Part shown: positions 22,776 to 35,203 of the stretch, piece after piece | How positions within the stretch are numbered: position 1 is the stretch's first letter | Layout: the number at the start of each line of letters is the position of its first letter | From: Plasmopara viticola | Lineage: Eukaryota; Oomycota; Peronosporomycetes; Peronosporales; Peronosporaceae | Assembly: GCA_001695595.3 (NCBI GenBank) | Contig: MBPM02000152.1 | Span: 1 to 64,000 of the forward strand | DNA length: 64,000 bases | Direction of reading: 5' to 3' | Notes under the pieces: generated by a model | Databases searched by the model: none | The model's input: only the letters and a program-made list of their open reading frames with translations | Told to the model about the DNA's origin: nothing | Translations under genes and position numbers: made by a program

Positions 22776-23047
22776 AGGTTCTTGTGTAGTATGGCTTGGC
22801 AACACATAACTCTTAATCGTAATCAGTCTCTTGTACGCTGGCTTTTATATCGAGCAGATCAAAGCCGGCTTAGTACCACCATATTGCTCAAGCTTGGGCC
22901 ACTGCGGCAGTGTCATCTGTCGTGCTAGCGTTCGCTCTAATATATAAATGGAAAACAAGCTGAAGTGATTAACATCAACTTAAAGAAGACAGCGCACCAA
23001 AGAAAAGTGGAGCAAGAGAACATTTTGGTCAATAAGAAATAATATGA

Positions 23048-23120
23048 TATCAGAGGAGGGGATCGAACCCTCGATCTCGAGCGTGTGAAGCTCGCGTCCT
23101 AACCACTAGACGACACTGAC
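23048..23120 (-). tRNA. tRNA-Val(CAC), class B
   Basis: 3' S1, 5' S2; no T4; intact. Confidence 0.8.
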
Positions 23121-23392
23121 AGAATGGTTTATGCAATGGCCTCACGACATATAACTCGTATATCTGCCCAATGGCGTGTACAAAGGCTCATTTTGAGCTC
23201 GCTTGATAACACCGACAGCCTTATTATTGCTCGAGCATGATCGACCGTGACAGCGTCGTCTTGATTTCAGCTATTGCAATATTAAATTAATTTAGACAAA
23301 CGCGTCCTCAACTCATCCGTAATAAATTAAAGGAATCTGAGGAGCAAGAAATGTGAAACAAGAGTACGATATTGTCGATAAAAATAAATTGT

Positions 23393-23465
23393 TATCAGTG
23401 GAGGGGATCGAACCCTCGATCTCGAGCGTGTAAAACTCGCGTCCTAACCACTAGACGACACTGAC
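23393..23465 (-). tRNA. tRNA-Val(TAC), class A
   Basis: 3' S2, 5' S1; T5; intact. Confidence 0.9.
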
Positions 23466-23738
23466 AGGTTCTTGTGTAGTATGGCTTGGCAACACATAAC
23501 TCTTAATCGTAATCAGTCTCTTGTACGCTGGCTTTTATATCGAGCAGATCAAAGCCGGCTTAGTACCACCATATTGCTCAAGCTTGGGCCACTGCGGCAG
23601 TGTCATCTGTCGTGCTAGCGTTCGCTCTAATATATAAATGGAAACACAAGCTGAAGTGATTAACATCAACTTAAAGAAGACAGCGCACCAAAGAAAAGTG
23701 GAGCAAGAGAACATTTTGGTCAATAAGAAATAATATGA

Positions 23739-23811
23739 TATCAGAGGAGGGGATCGAACCCTCGATCTCGAGCGTGTGAAGCTCGCGTCCTAACCACTAG
23801 ACGACACTGAC
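23739..23811 (-). tRNA. tRNA-Val(CAC), class B
   Basis: 3' S1, 5' S2; no T4; intact. Confidence 0.8.
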
Positions 23812-24085
23812 AGAATGATTTATGCAATGGCCTTACGACATATAACTCGTATATCTGCCCAATGGCGTGTACAAAGGCTACATTTTGAGCTCGCTTGATA
23901 ACACCGACAGCCTTATTATTGCTCGAGCATGATCGACCGTGACAGCGTCGTCTTGATTGTCAGCTATTGCAATATCAAATTAATTTACACAAACGCGTCC
24001 TATACTCATCCGTAATAAATTAAAGGAATCTGAGGAGCAAGAAATGTGAAACAAGAGTACGATATTGTCGATAAAAATAAATTGT

Positions 24086-24158
24086 TATCAGTGGAGGGGA
24101 TCGAACCCTCGATCTCGAGCGTGTAAAACTCGCGTCCTAACCACTAGACGACACTGAC
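24086..24158 (-). tRNA. tRNA-Val(TAC), class A
   Basis: 3' S2, 5' S1; T5; intact. Confidence 0.9.
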
Positions 24159-24429
24159 AGGTTCTTGTATATATGGCTTGGCAACACATAACTTTAATCG
24201 TAATCAGTCTCTTGTACGCTGGCTTTTATATCGAGCAGATCAAAGCCGGCTTAGTACCACCATATTGCTCAAGCTTGGGCCACTGCGGCAGTGTCATCTG
24301 TCGTGCTAGCGTTCGCTCTAATATATAAATGGAAACACAAGCTGAAGTGATTAACATCAACTTAAAGAAGACAGCGCACCAAAGAAAAGTGGAGCAAGAG
24401 AACATTTTGGTCAATAAGAAATAATATGA

Positions 24430-24502
24430 TATCAGAGGAGGGGATCGAACCCTCGATCTCGAGCGTGTGAAGCTCGCGTCCTAACCACTAGACGACACTG
24501 AC
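24430..24502 (-). tRNA. tRNA-Val(CAC), class B
   Basis: 3' S1, 5' S2; no T4; intact. Confidence 0.8.
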
Positions 24503-24777
24503 AGAATGTTTTTATGCAATGGCCTCACGACATATAACTCGTATATCTGCCCAATGGCGTGTACAAAGGCTACATTTTGAGCTCGCTTGATAACACCGAC
24601 AGCCTTATTATTGCTCGAGCATGATCGACCGTGACAGCGTCGTCTTGATTGTCAGCTATTGCAATATCAAATTAATTTAGACGAACGCGTTCTCTACTCA
24701 TCCGTAATAAATTGAAGGAATCTGAGGAGCAAGAAATGTGAAACAAGAGTACGATATTGTCGATTAAAATCAATTGT

Positions 24778-24850
24778 TATTAGTGGAGGGGATCGAACCC
24801 TCGATCTCGAGCGTGTGAAGCTCGCGTCCTAACCACTAGACGACACTGAC
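24778..24850 (-). tRNA. tRNA-Val(CAC), class C
   Basis: 3' S2b, 5' S2c; T4; C3-A70. Confidence 0.78.
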
Positions 24851-25119
24851 AGAATGGTTTATGCAATGGCCTCACGACATATAACTCGTATATCTGCCCA
24901 ATGGCGTGTACAAAGGCTCATTTTGAGCTCGCTTGATAACACCGACAGCCTTATTATTGCTCGAGCATGATCGACCGTGACAGCGTCGTCTTGATTTCAG
25001 CTATTGCAATATTAAATTAATTTAGACAAACGCGTCCTCTCATCCGTAATAAATTAAAGGAATCTGAGGAGCAAGAAATGTGAAACAAGAGTACGATATT
25101 GTCGATAAAAATAAATTGT

Positions 25120-25192
25120 TATCAGTGGAGGGGATCGAACCCTCGATCTCGAGCGTGTAAAACTCGCGTCCTAACCACTAGACGACACTGAC
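25120..25192 (-). tRNA. tRNA-Val(TAC), class A
   Basis: 3' S2c, 5' S1; T5; intact. TAC in the trimer position that elsewhere has CAC. Confidence 0.9.
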
Positions 25193-25465
25193 AGGTTCTT
25201 GTGTAGTATGGCTTGGCAACACATAACTCTTAATCGTAATCAGTCTCTTGTACGCTGGCTTTTATATCGAGCAGATCAAAGCCGGCTTAGTACCACCATA
25301 TTGCTCAAGCTTGGGCCACTGCGGCAGTGTCATCTGTCGTGCTAGCGTTCGCTCTAATATATAAATGGAAACACAAGCTGAAGTGATTAGCATCAACTTA
25401 AAGAAGACAGCGCACCAAAGAAAAGTGGAGCAAGAGAACATTTTGGTCAATAAGAAATAATATGA

Positions 25466-25538
25466 TATCAGAGGAGGGGATCGAACCCTCGATCTCGAGC
25501 GTGTGAAGCTCGCGTCCTAACCACTAGACGACACTGAC
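25466..25538 (-). tRNA. tRNA-Val(CAC), class B
   Basis: 3' S1, 5' S2; no T4; intact. Confidence 0.8.
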
Positions 25539-25810
25539 AGAATGGTCTATGCAATGGCCTCACGACATATAACTCGTATATCTGCCCAATGGCGTGTACA
25601 AAGGCTCATTTTGAGCTCGCTTGATAACACCGACAGCCTTATTATTGCTCGAGCATGATCGACCGTGACAGCGTCGTCTTGATTTCAGCTATTGCAATAT
25701 TAAATTAATTTAGACAAACGCGTCCTCAACTCATCCGTAATAAATTAAAGGAATCTGAGGAGCAAGAAATGTGAAACAAGAGTACGATATTGTCGATAAA
25801 AATAAATTGT

Positions 25811-25883
25811 TATCAGTGGAGGGGATCGAACCCTCGATCTCGAGCGTGTAAAACTCGCGTCCTAACCACTAGACGACACTGAC
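25811..25883 (-). tRNA. tRNA-Val(TAC), class A
   Basis: 3' S2, 5' S1; T5; intact. Confidence 0.9.
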
Positions 25884-26156
25884 AGGTTCTTGTATAGTAT
25901 GGCTTGGCAACACATAACTCTTAATCGTAATCAGTCTCTTGTACGCTGGCTTTTATATCGAGCAGATCAAAGCCGGCTTAGTACCACCATATTGCTCAAG
26001 CTTGGGCCACTGCGGCAGTGTCATCTGTCGTGCTAGCGTTCGCTCTAATATATAAATGGAAACACAAGCTGAAGTGATTAACATCAACTTAAAGAAGACA
26101 GCGCACCAAAGAAAAGTGGAGCAAGAGAACATTTTGGTCAATAAGAAATAATATGA

Positions 26157-26229
26157 TATCAGAGGAGGGGATCGAACCCTCGATCTCGAGCGTGTGAAGC
26201 TCGCGTCCTAACCACTAGACGACACTGAC
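26157..26229 (-). tRNA. tRNA-Val(CAC), class B
   Basis: 3' S1, 5' S2; no T4; intact. Confidence 0.8.
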
Positions 26230-26503
26230 AGAATGATTTATGCAATGGCCTCACGACATATAACTCGTATATCTGCCCAATGGCGTGTACAAAGGCTACA
26301 TTTTGAGCTCGCTTGATAACACCGACAGCCTTATTATTGCTCGAGCATGATCGACCGTGACAGCGTCGTCTTGATTGTCAGCTATTGCAATATCAAATTA
26401 ATTTACACAAACGCGTCCTATACTCATCCGTAATAAATTAAAGGAATCTGAGGAGCAAGAAATGTGAAACAAGAGTACGATATTGTCGATAAAAATAAAT
26501 TGT

Positions 26504-26576
26504 TATCAGTGGAGGGGATCGAACCCTCGATCTCGAGCGTGTAAAACTCGCGTCCTAACCACTAGACGACACTGAC
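26504..26576 (-). tRNA. tRNA-Val(TAC), class A
   Basis: 3' S2, 5' S1; T5; intact. Confidence 0.9.
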
Positions 26577-26849
26577 AGGTTCTTGTATAATATGGCTTGG
26601 CAACACATAACTTTTAATCGTAATCAGTCTCTTGTACGCTGGCTTTTATATCGAGCAGATCAAAGCCGGCTTAGTACCACCATATTGCTCAAGCTTGGGC
26701 CACTGCGGCAGTGTCATCTGTCGTGCTAGCGTTCGCTCTAATATATAAATGGAAACACAAGCTGAAGTGATTAACATCAACTTAAAGAAGACAGCGCACC
26801 AAAGAAAAGTGGAGCAAGAGAACATTTTGGTCAATAAGAAATAATATGA

Positions 26850-26922
26850 TATCAGAGGAGGGGATCGAACCCTCGATCTCGAGCGTGTGAAGCTCGCGTC
26901 CTAACCACTAGACGACACTGAC
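26850..26922 (-). tRNA. tRNA-Val(CAC), class B
   Basis: 3' S1, 5' S2; no T4; intact. Confidence 0.8.
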
Positions 26923-27195
26923 AGAATGGTTTATGCAATGGCCTCACGACATATAACTCGTATATCTGCCCAATGGCGTGTACAAAGGCTACATTTTGAG
27001 CTCGCTTGATAACACCGACAGCCTTATTATTGCTCGAGCATGATCGACCGTGACAGCGTCGTCTTGATTGTCAGCTATTGCAATATCAAATTAATTTAGA
27101 CGAACGCGTTCTCTACTCATCCGTAATAAATTGAAGGAATCTGAGGAGCAAGAAATGTGAAACAAGAGTACGATATTGTCGATTAAAATAATTGT

Positions 27196-27268
27196 TATTA
27201 GTGGAGGGGATCGAACCCTCGATCTCGAGCGTGTGAAGCTCGCGTCCTAACCACTAGACGACACTGAC
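27196..27268 (-). tRNA. tRNA-Val(CAC), class C
   Basis: 3' S2b, 5' S2c; T4; C3-A70. Confidence 0.78.
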
Positions 27269-27540
27269 AGAATGGTTTATGCAATGGCCTCACGACATAT
27301 AACTCGTATATCTGCCCAATGGCGTGTACAAAGGCTCATTTTGAGCTCGCTTGATAACACCGACAGCCTTATTATTGCTCGAGCATGATCGACCGTGACA
27401 GCGTCGTCTTGATTGTCAGCTATTGCAATATTAAATTAATTTAGACAAACGCGTCCTCTTTCATCCGTAATAAATTAAAGGAATCTGAGGAGCAAGAAAT
27501 GTGAAACAAGAGTACGATATTGTCGATAAAAATAAATTGT

Positions 27541-27613
27541 TATCAGTGGAGGGGATCGAACCCTCGATCTCGAGCGTGTGAAGCTCGCGTCCTAACCACT
27601 AGACGACACTGAC
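27541..27613 (-). tRNA. tRNA-Val(CAC), class A
   Basis: 3' S2c, 5' S1; T5; intact. Confidence 0.9.
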
Positions 27614-27886
27614 AGGTTCTTGTGTAGTATGGCTTGGCAACACATAACTCTTAATCGTAATCAGTCTCTTGTACGCTGGCTTTTATATCGAGCAGATCAA
27701 AGCCGGCTTAGTACCACCATATTGCTCAAGCTTGGGCCACTGCGGCAGTGTCATCTGTCGTGCTAGCGTTCGCTCTAATATATAAATGGAAACACAAGCT
27801 GAAGTGATTAACATCAACTTAAAGAAGACAGCGCACCAAAGAAAAGTGGAGCAAGAGAACATTTTGGTCAATAAGAAATAATATGA

Positions 27887-27959
27887 TATCAGAGGAGGGG
27901 ATCGAACCCTCGATCTCGAGCGTGTGAAGCTCGCGTCCTAACCACTAGACGACACTGAC
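27887..27959 (-). tRNA. tRNA-Val(CAC), class B
   Basis: 3' S1, 5' S2; no T4; intact. Confidence 0.8.
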
Positions 27960-28233
27960 AGAATGATTTATGCAATGGCCTCACGACATATAACTCGTAT
28001 ATCTGCCCAATGGCGTGTACAAAGGCTACATTTTGAGCTCGCTTGATAACACCGACAGCCTTATTATTGCTCGAGCATGATCGACCGTGACAGCGTCGTC
28101 TTGATTGTCAGCTATTGCAATATCAAATTAATTTACACAAACGCGTCCTATACTCATCCGTAATAAATTAAAGGAATCTGAGGAGCAAGAAATGTGAAAC
28201 AAGAGTACGATATTGTCGATAAAAATAAATTGT

Positions 28234-28306
28234 TATCAGTGGAGGGGATCGAACCCTCGATCTCGAGCGTGTAAAACTCGCGTCCTAACCACTAGACGAC
28301 ACTGAC
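28234..28306 (-). tRNA. tRNA-Val(TAC), class A
   Basis: 3' S2, 5' S1; T5; intact. Confidence 0.9.
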
Positions 28307-28578
28307 AGGTTCTTGTATAATATGGCTTGGCAACACATAACTTTAATCGTAATCAGTCTCTTGTACGCTGGCTTTTATATCGAGCAGATCAAAGCCGGCT
28401 TAGTACCACCATATTGCTCAAGCTTGGGCCACTGCGGCAGTGTCATCTGTCGTGCTAGCGTTCGCTCTAATATATAAATGGAAACACAAGCTGAAGTGAT
28501 TAACATCAACTTAAAGAAGACAGCGCACCAAAGAAAAGTGGAGCAAGAGAACATTTTGGTCAATAAGAAATAATATGA

Positions 28579-28651
28579 TATCAGAGGAGGGGATCGAACC
28601 CTCGATCTCGAGCGTGTGAAGCTCGCGTCCTAACCACTAGACGACACTGAC
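28579..28651 (-). tRNA. tRNA-Val(CAC), class B
   Basis: 3' S1, 5' S2; no T4; intact. Confidence 0.8.
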
Positions 28652-28923
28652 AGAATGATTTATGCAATGGCCTCACGACATATAACTCGTATATCTGCCC
28701 AATGGCGTGTACAAAGGCTACATTTTGAGCTCGCTTGATAACACCGACAGCCTTATTATTGCTCGAGCATGATCGACCGTGACAGCGTCGTCTTGATTGT
28801 CAGCTATTGCAATATCAAATTAATTTAGACAACGCGTTCTCTACTCATCCGTAATAAATTGAAGGAATCTGAGGAGCAAGAAATGTGAAACAAGAGTACG
28901 ATATTGTCGATTAAAATAATTGT

Positions 28924-28996
28924 TATTAGTGGAGGGGATCGAACCCTCGATCTCGAGCGTGTGAAGCTCGCGTCCTAACCACTAGACGACACTGAC
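28924..28996 (-). tRNA. tRNA-Val(CAC), class C
   Basis: 3' S2b, 5' S2c; T4; C3-A70. Confidence 0.78.
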
Positions 28997-29263
28997 AGAA
29001 TGGTTTATGCAATGGCCTCACGACATATAACTCGTATATCTGCCCAATGGCGTGTACAAAGGCTCATTTTGAGCTCGCTTGATAACACCGACAGCCTTAT
29101 TATTGCTCGAGCATGATCGACCGTGACAGCGTCGTCTTGATTCAGCTATTGCAATATAAATTAATTTACACAAACGCGTCCTCTCATCCGTAATAAATTA
29201 AAGGAATCTGAGGAGCAAGAAATGTGAAACAAGAGTACGATATTGTCGATAAAAATAAATTGT

Positions 29264-29336
29264 TATCAGTGGAGGGGATCGAACCCTCGATCTCGAGCGT
29301 GTAAAACTCGCGTCCTAACCACTAGACGACACTGAC
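29264..29336 (-). tRNA. tRNA-Val(TAC), class A
   Basis: 3' S2c, 5' S1; T5; intact. Confidence 0.9.
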
Positions 29337-29608
29337 AGGTTCTTGTATATATGGCTTGGCAACACATAACTCTTAATCGTAATCAGTCTCTTGTACGCTG
29401 GCTTTTATATCGAGCAGATCAAAGCCGGCTTAGTACCACCATATTGCTCAAGCTTGGGCCACTGCGGCAGTGTCATCTGTCGTGCTAGCGTTCGCTCTAA
29501 TATATAAATGGAAACACAAGCTGAAGTGATTAACATCAACTTAAAGAAGACAGCGCACCAAAGAAAAGTGGAGCAAGAGAACATTTTGGTCAATAAGAAA
29601 TAATATGA

Positions 29609-29681
29609 TATCAGAGGAGGGGATCGAACCCTCGATCTCGAGCGTGTGAAGCTCGCGTCCTAACCACTAGACGACACTGAC
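29609..29681 (-). tRNA. tRNA-Val(CAC), class B
   Basis: 3' S1, 5' S2; no T4; intact. Confidence 0.8.
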
Positions 29682-29952
29682 AGAATGGTTTATGCAATGG
29701 CCTCACGACATATAACTCGTATATCTGCCCAATGGCGTGTACAAAGGCTACATTTTGAGCTCGCTTGATAACACCGACAGCCTTATTATTGCTCGAGCAT
29801 GATCGACCGTGACAGCGTCGTCTTGATTGTCAGCTATTGCAATATCAAATTAATTTAGACAAACGCGTCCTCTCATCCGTAATAAATTAAAGGAATCTGA
29901 GGAGCAAGAAATGTGAAACAAGAGTACGATATTGTCGATAAAAATAAATTGT

Positions 29953-30025
29953 TATCAGTGGAGGGGATCGAACCCTCGATCTCGAGCGTGTAAAACTCGC
30001 GTCCTAACCACTAGACGACACTGAC
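29953..30025 (-). tRNA. tRNA-Val(TAC), class A
   Basis: 3' S2, 5' S1; T5; intact. Confidence 0.9.
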
Positions 30026-30298
30026 AGGTTCTTGTGTAGTATGGCTTGGCAACACATAACTCTTAATCGTAATCAGTCTCTTGTACGCTGGCTTTTATAT
30101 CGAGCAGATCAAAGCCGGCTTAGTACCACCATATTGCTCAAGCTTGGGCCACTGCGGCAGTGTCATCTGTCGTGCTAGCGTTCGCTCTAATATATAAATG
30201 GAAACACAAGCTGAAGTGATTAACATCAACTTAAAGAAGACAGCGCACCAAAGAAAAGTGGAGCAAGAGAACATTTTGGTCAATAAGAAATAATATGA

Positions 30299-30371
30299 TA
30301 TCAGAGGAGGGGATCGAACCCTCGATCTCGAGCGTGTGAAGCTCGCGTCCTAACCACTAGACGACACTGAC
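30299..30371 (-). tRNA. tRNA-Val(CAC), class B
   Basis: 3' S1, 5' S2; no T4; intact. Confidence 0.8.
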
Positions 30372-30645
30372 AGAATGATTTATGCAATGGCCTCACGACA
30401 TATAACTCGTATATCTGCCCAATGGCGTGTACAAAGGCTACATTTTGAGCTCGCTTGATAACACCGACAGCCTTATTATTGCTCGAGCATGATCGACCGT
30501 GACAGCGTCGTCTTGATTGTCAGCTATTGCAATATCAAATTAATTTAGACGAACGCGTTCTCTACTCATCCGTAATAAATTGAAGGAATCTGAGGAGCAA
30601 GAAATGTGAAACAAGAGTACGATATTGTCGATTAAAATCAATTGT

Positions 30646-30718
30646 TATTAGTGGAGGGGATCGAACCCTCGATCTCGAGCGTGTGAAGCTCGCGTCCTAA
30701 CCACTAGACGACACTGAC
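30646..30718 (-). tRNA. tRNA-Val(CAC), class C
   Basis: 3' S2b, 5' S2c; T4; C3-A70. Confidence 0.78.
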
Positions 30719-30987
30719 AGAATGGTTTATGCAATGGCCTCACGACATATAACTCGTATATCTGCCCAATGGCGTGTACAAAGGCTCATTTTGAGCTCGC
30801 TTGATAACACCGACAGCCTTATTATTGCTCGAGCATGATCGACCGTGACAGCGTCGTCTTGATTTCAGCTATTGCAATATTAAATTAATTTAGACAAACG
30901 CGTCCTCTCATCCGTAATAAATTAAAGGAATCTGAGGAGCAAGAAATGTGAAACAAGAGTACGATATTGTCGATAAAAATAAATTGT

Positions 30988-31060
30988 TATCAGTGGAGGG
31001 GATCGAACCCTCGATCTCGAGCGTGTAAAACTCGCGTCCTAACCACTAGACGACACTGAC
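30988..31060 (-). tRNA. tRNA-Val(TAC), class A
   Basis: 3' S2c, 5' S1; T5; intact. Confidence 0.9.
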
Positions 31061-31333
31061 AGGTTCTTGTGTAGTATGGCTTGGCAACACATAACTCTTA
31101 ATCGTAATCAGTCTCTTGTACGCTGGCTTTTATATCGAGCAGATCAAAGCCGGCTTAGTACCACCATATTGCTCAAGCTTGGGCCACTGCGGCAGTGTCA
31201 TCTGTCGTGCTAGCGTTCGCTCTAATATATAAATGGAAACACAAGCTGAAGTGATTAACATCAACTTAAAGAAGACAGCGCACCAAAGAAAAGTGGAGCA
31301 AGAGAACATTTTGGTCAAAAAGAAATAATATGA

Positions 31334-31406
31334 TATCAGAGGAGGGGATCGAACCCTCGATCTCGAGCGTGTGAAGCTCGCGTCCTAACCACTAGACGAC
31401 ACTGAC
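31334..31406 (-). tRNA. tRNA-Val(CAC), class B
   Basis: 3' S1, 5' S2; T5 variant trailer; intact. Confidence 0.82.
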
Positions 31407-31679
31407 AGAATGATTTATGCAATGGCCTCACGACATATAACTCGTATATCTGCCCAATGGCGTGTACAAAGGCTACATTTTGAGCTCGCTTGATAACACC
31501 GACAGCCTTATTATTGCTCGAGCATGATCGACCGTGACAGCGTCGTCTTGATTTCAGCTATTGCAATATTAAATTAATTTAGACAAACGCGTCCTCAACT
31601 CATCCGTAATAAATTAAAGGAATCTGAGGAGCAAGAAATGTGAAACAAGAGTACGATATTGTCGATAAAAATAAATTGT

Positions 31680-31752
31680 TATCAGTGGAGGGGATCGAAC
31701 CCTCGATCTCGAGCGTGTAAAACTCGCGTCCTAACCACTAGACGACACTGAC
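31680..31752 (-). tRNA. tRNA-Val(TAC), class A
   Basis: 3' S2, 5' S1; T5; intact. Confidence 0.9.
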
Positions 31753-32025
31753 AGGTTCTTGTGTAGTATGGCTTGGCAACACATAACTCTTAATCGTAAT
31801 CAGTCTCTTGTACGCTGGCTTTTATATCGAGCAGATCAAAGCCGGCTTAGTACCACCATATTGCTCAAGCTTGGGCCACTGCGGCAGTGTCATCTGTCGT
31901 GCTAGCGTTCGCTCTAATATATAAATGGAAACACAAGCTGAAGTGATTAACATCAACTTAAAGAAGACAGCGCACCAAAGAAAAGTGGAGCAAGAGAACA
32001 TTTTGGTCAATAAGAAATAATATGA

Positions 32026-32098
32026 TATCAGAGGAGGGGATCGAACCCTCGATCTCGAGCGTGTGAAGCTCGCGTCCTAACCACTAGACGACACTGAC
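32026..32098 (-). tRNA. tRNA-Val(CAC), class B
   Basis: 3' S1, 5' S2; no T4; intact. Confidence 0.8.
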
Positions 32099-32372
32099 AG
32101 AATGATTTATGCAATGGCCTCACGACATATAACTCGTATATCTGCCCAATGGCGTGTACAAAGGCTACATTTTGAGCTCGCTTGATAACACCGACAGCCT
32201 TATTATTGCTCGAGCATGATCGACCGTGACAGCGTCGTCTTGATTGTCAGCTATTGCAATATTAAATTAATTTACACAAACGCGTCTTATACTCATCCGT
32301 AATAAATTAAAGGAATCTGAGGAGCAAGAAATGTGAAACAAGAGTACGATATTGTCGATAAAAATAAATTGT

Positions 32373-32445
32373 TATCAGTGGAGGGGATCGAACCCTCGAT
32401 CTCGAGCGTGTAAAACTCGCGTCCTAACCACTAGACGACACTGAC
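32373..32445 (-). tRNA. tRNA-Val(TAC), class A
   Basis: 3' S2, 5' S1; T5; intact. Confidence 0.9.
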
Positions 32446-32718
32446 AGGTTCTTGTATAATATGGCTTGGCAACACATAACTTTTAATCGTAATCAGTCTC
32501 TTGTACGCTGGCTTTTATATCGAGCAGATCAAAGCCGGCTTAGTACCACCATATTGCTCAAGCTTGGGCCACTGCGGCAGTGTCATCTGTCGTGCTAGCG
32601 TTCGCTCTAATATATAAATGGAAACACAAGCTGAAGTGATTAACATCAACTTAAAGAAGACAGCGCACCAAAGAAAAGTGGAGCAAGAGAACATTTTGGT
32701 CAATAAGAAATAATATGA

Positions 32719-32791
32719 TATCAGAGGAGGGGATCGAACCCTCGATCTCGAGCGTGTGAAGCTCGCGTCCTAACCACTAGACGACACTGAC
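32719..32791 (-). tRNA. tRNA-Val(CAC), class B
   Basis: 3' S1, 5' S2; no T4; intact. Confidence 0.8.
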
Positions 32792-33060
32792 AGAATGATT
32801 TATGCAATGGCCTCACGACATATAACTCGTATATCTGCCCAATGGCGTGTACAAAGGCTACATTTTGAGCTCGCTTGATAACACCGACAGCCTTATTATT
32901 GCTCGAGCATGATCGACCGTGACAGCGTCGTCTTGATTGTCAGCTATTGCAATATCAAATTAATTTACAAACGCGTTCTACTCATCCGTAATAAATTGAA
33001 GGAATCTGAGGAGCAAGAAATGTGAAACAAGAGTACGATATTGTCGATAAAAATAATTGT

Positions 33061-33133
33061 TATCAGTGGAGGGGATCGAACCCTCGATCTCGAGCGTGTG
33101 AAGCTCGCGTCCTAACCACTAGACGACACTGAC
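33061..33133 (-). tRNA. tRNA-Val(CAC), class A at an S2-S2 junction
   Basis: 5' S2c; T5 trailer of class A type but 'aattgaagg' of S2b farther out; intact. Confidence 0.88.
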
Positions 33134-33406
33134 AGAATGGTTTATGCAATGGCCTCACGACATATAACTCGTATATCTGCCCAATGGCGTGTACAAAGGC
33201 TCATTTTGAGCTCGCTTGATAACACCGACAGCCTTATTATTGCTCGAGCATGATCGACCGTGACAGCGTCGTCTTGATTGTCAGCTATTGCAATATCAAA
33301 TTAATTTACACAAACGCGTCTTATACTCATCCGTAATAAATTAAAGGAATCTGAGGAGCAAGAAATGTGAAACAAGAGTACGATATTGTCGATAAAAATA
33401 AATTGT

Positions 33407-33479
33407 TATCAGTGGAGGGGATCGAACCCTCGATCTCGAGCGTGTAAAACTCGCGTCCTAACCACTAGACGACACTGAC
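33407..33479 (-). tRNA. tRNA-Val(TAC), class A
   Basis: 3' S2, 5' S1; T5; intact. Confidence 0.9.
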
Positions 33480-33751
33480 AGGTTCTTGTATATATGGCTT
33501 GGCAACACATAACTTTTAATCGTAATCAGTCTCTTGTACGCTGGCTTTTATATCGAGCAGATCAAAGCCGGCTTAGTACCACCATATTGCTCAAGCTTGG
33601 GCCACTGCGGCAGTGTCATCTGTCGTGCTAGCGTTCGCTCTAATATATAAATGGAAACACAAGCTGAAGTGATTAACATCAACTTAAAGAAGACAGCGCA
33701 CCAAAGAAAAGTGGAGCAAGAGAACATTTTGGTCAATAAGAAATAATATGA

Positions 33752-33824
33752 TATCAGAGGAGGGGATCGAACCCTCGATCTCGAGCGTGTGAAGCTCGCG
33801 TCCTAACCACTAGACGACACTGAC
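33752..33824 (-). tRNA. tRNA-Val(CAC), class B
   Basis: 3' S1, 5' S2; no T4; intact. Confidence 0.8.
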
Positions 33825-34095
33825 AGAATGTTTATGCAATGGCCTCACGACATATAACTCGTATATCTGCCCAATGGCGTGTACAAAGGCTACATTTTGA
33901 GCTCGCTTGATAACACCGACAGCCTTATTATTGCTCGAGCATGATCGACCGTGACAGCGTCGTCTTGATTGTAGCTATTGCAATATCAAATTAATTTACA
34001 CAAACGCGTTCTCTACTCATCCGTAATAAATTGAAGGAATCTGAGGAGCAAGAAATGTGAAACAAGAGTACGATATTGTCGATTAAAATAATTGT

Positions 34096-34168
34096 TATCA
34101 GTGGAGGGGATCGAACCCTCGATCTCGAGCGTGTGAAGCTCGCGTCCTAACCACTAGACGACACTGAC
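34096..34168 (-). tRNA. tRNA-Val(CAC), class A at an S2-S2 junction
   Basis: Class A acceptor directly joined to an S2b trailer with T4; 5' S2c. Places a conversion border between residue 70 and the trailer. Confidence 0.88.
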
Positions 34169-34440
34169 AGAATGGTTTATGCAATGGCCTCACGACATAT
34201 AACTCGTATATCTGCCCAATGGCGTGTACAAAGGCTCATTTTGAGCTCGCTTGATAACACCGACAGCCTTATTATTGCTCGAGCATGATCGACCGTGACA
34301 GCGTCGTCTTGATTTCAGCTATTGCAATATTAAATTAATTTGGACAAACGCGTCCTCTTTTCATCCGTAATAAATTAAAGGAATCTGAGGAGCAAGAAAT
34401 GTGAAACAAGAGTACGATATTGTCGATAAAAATAAATTGT

Positions 34441-34513
34441 TATCAGTGGAGGGGATCGAACCCTCGATCTCGAGCGTGTGAAGCTCGCGTCCTAACCACT
34501 AGACGACACTGAC
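34441..34513 (-). tRNA. tRNA-Val(CAC), class A
   Basis: 3' S2c, 5' S1; T5; intact. Confidence 0.9.
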
Positions 34514-34783
34514 AGGTTCTTGTATAGTATGGCTTGGCAACACATAACTCTTAATCGTAATCAGTCTCTTGTACGCTGGCTTTTATATCGAGCAGATCAA
34601 AGCCGGCTTAGTACCACCATATTGCTCAAGCTTGGGCCACTGCGGCAGTGTCATCTGTCGTGCTAGCGTTCGCTCTAATATATAAATGGAAACACAAGCT
34701 GAAGTGATTAACATCAAAAAGAAGACAGCGCACCAAAGAAAAGTGGAGCAAGAGAACATTTTGGTCAATAAGAAATAATATGA

Positions 34784-34856
34784 TATCAGAGGAGGGGATC
34801 GAACCCTCGATCTCGAGCGTGTGAAGCTCGCGTCCTAACCACTAGACGACACTGAC
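34784..34856 (-). tRNA. tRNA-Val(CAC), class B
   Basis: 3' S1, 5' S2; no T4; intact. Confidence 0.8.
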
Positions 34857-35130
34857 AGAATGGTTTATGCAATGGCCTCACGACATATAACTCGTATATC
34901 TGCCCAATGGCGTGTACAAAGGCTACATTTTGAGCTCGCTTGATAACACCGACAGCCTTATTATTGCTCGAGCATGATCGACCGTGACAGCGTCGTCTTG
35001 ATTGTCAGCTATTGCAATATCAAATTAATTTACACAAACGCGTCCTATACTCATCCGTAATAAATTAAAGGAATCTGAGGAGCAAGAAATGTGAAACAAG
35101 AGTACGATATTGTCGATAAAAATAAATTGT

Positions 35131-35203
35131 TATCAGTGGAGGGGATCGAACCCTCGATCTCGAGCGTGTAAAACTCGCGTCCTAACCACTAGACGACACT
35201 GAC
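35131..35203 (-). tRNA. tRNA-Val(TAC), class A
   Basis: 3' S2, 5' S1; T5; intact. Confidence 0.9.

Larger units (their letters stand above)
22360..24777 (-). repeat. Seven-unit higher-order repeat
   Basis: From one class C gene to the next is 2,418 bases and seven tRNA units. The adjacent period (24,778-27,195) has the same length. Confidence 0.8.
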
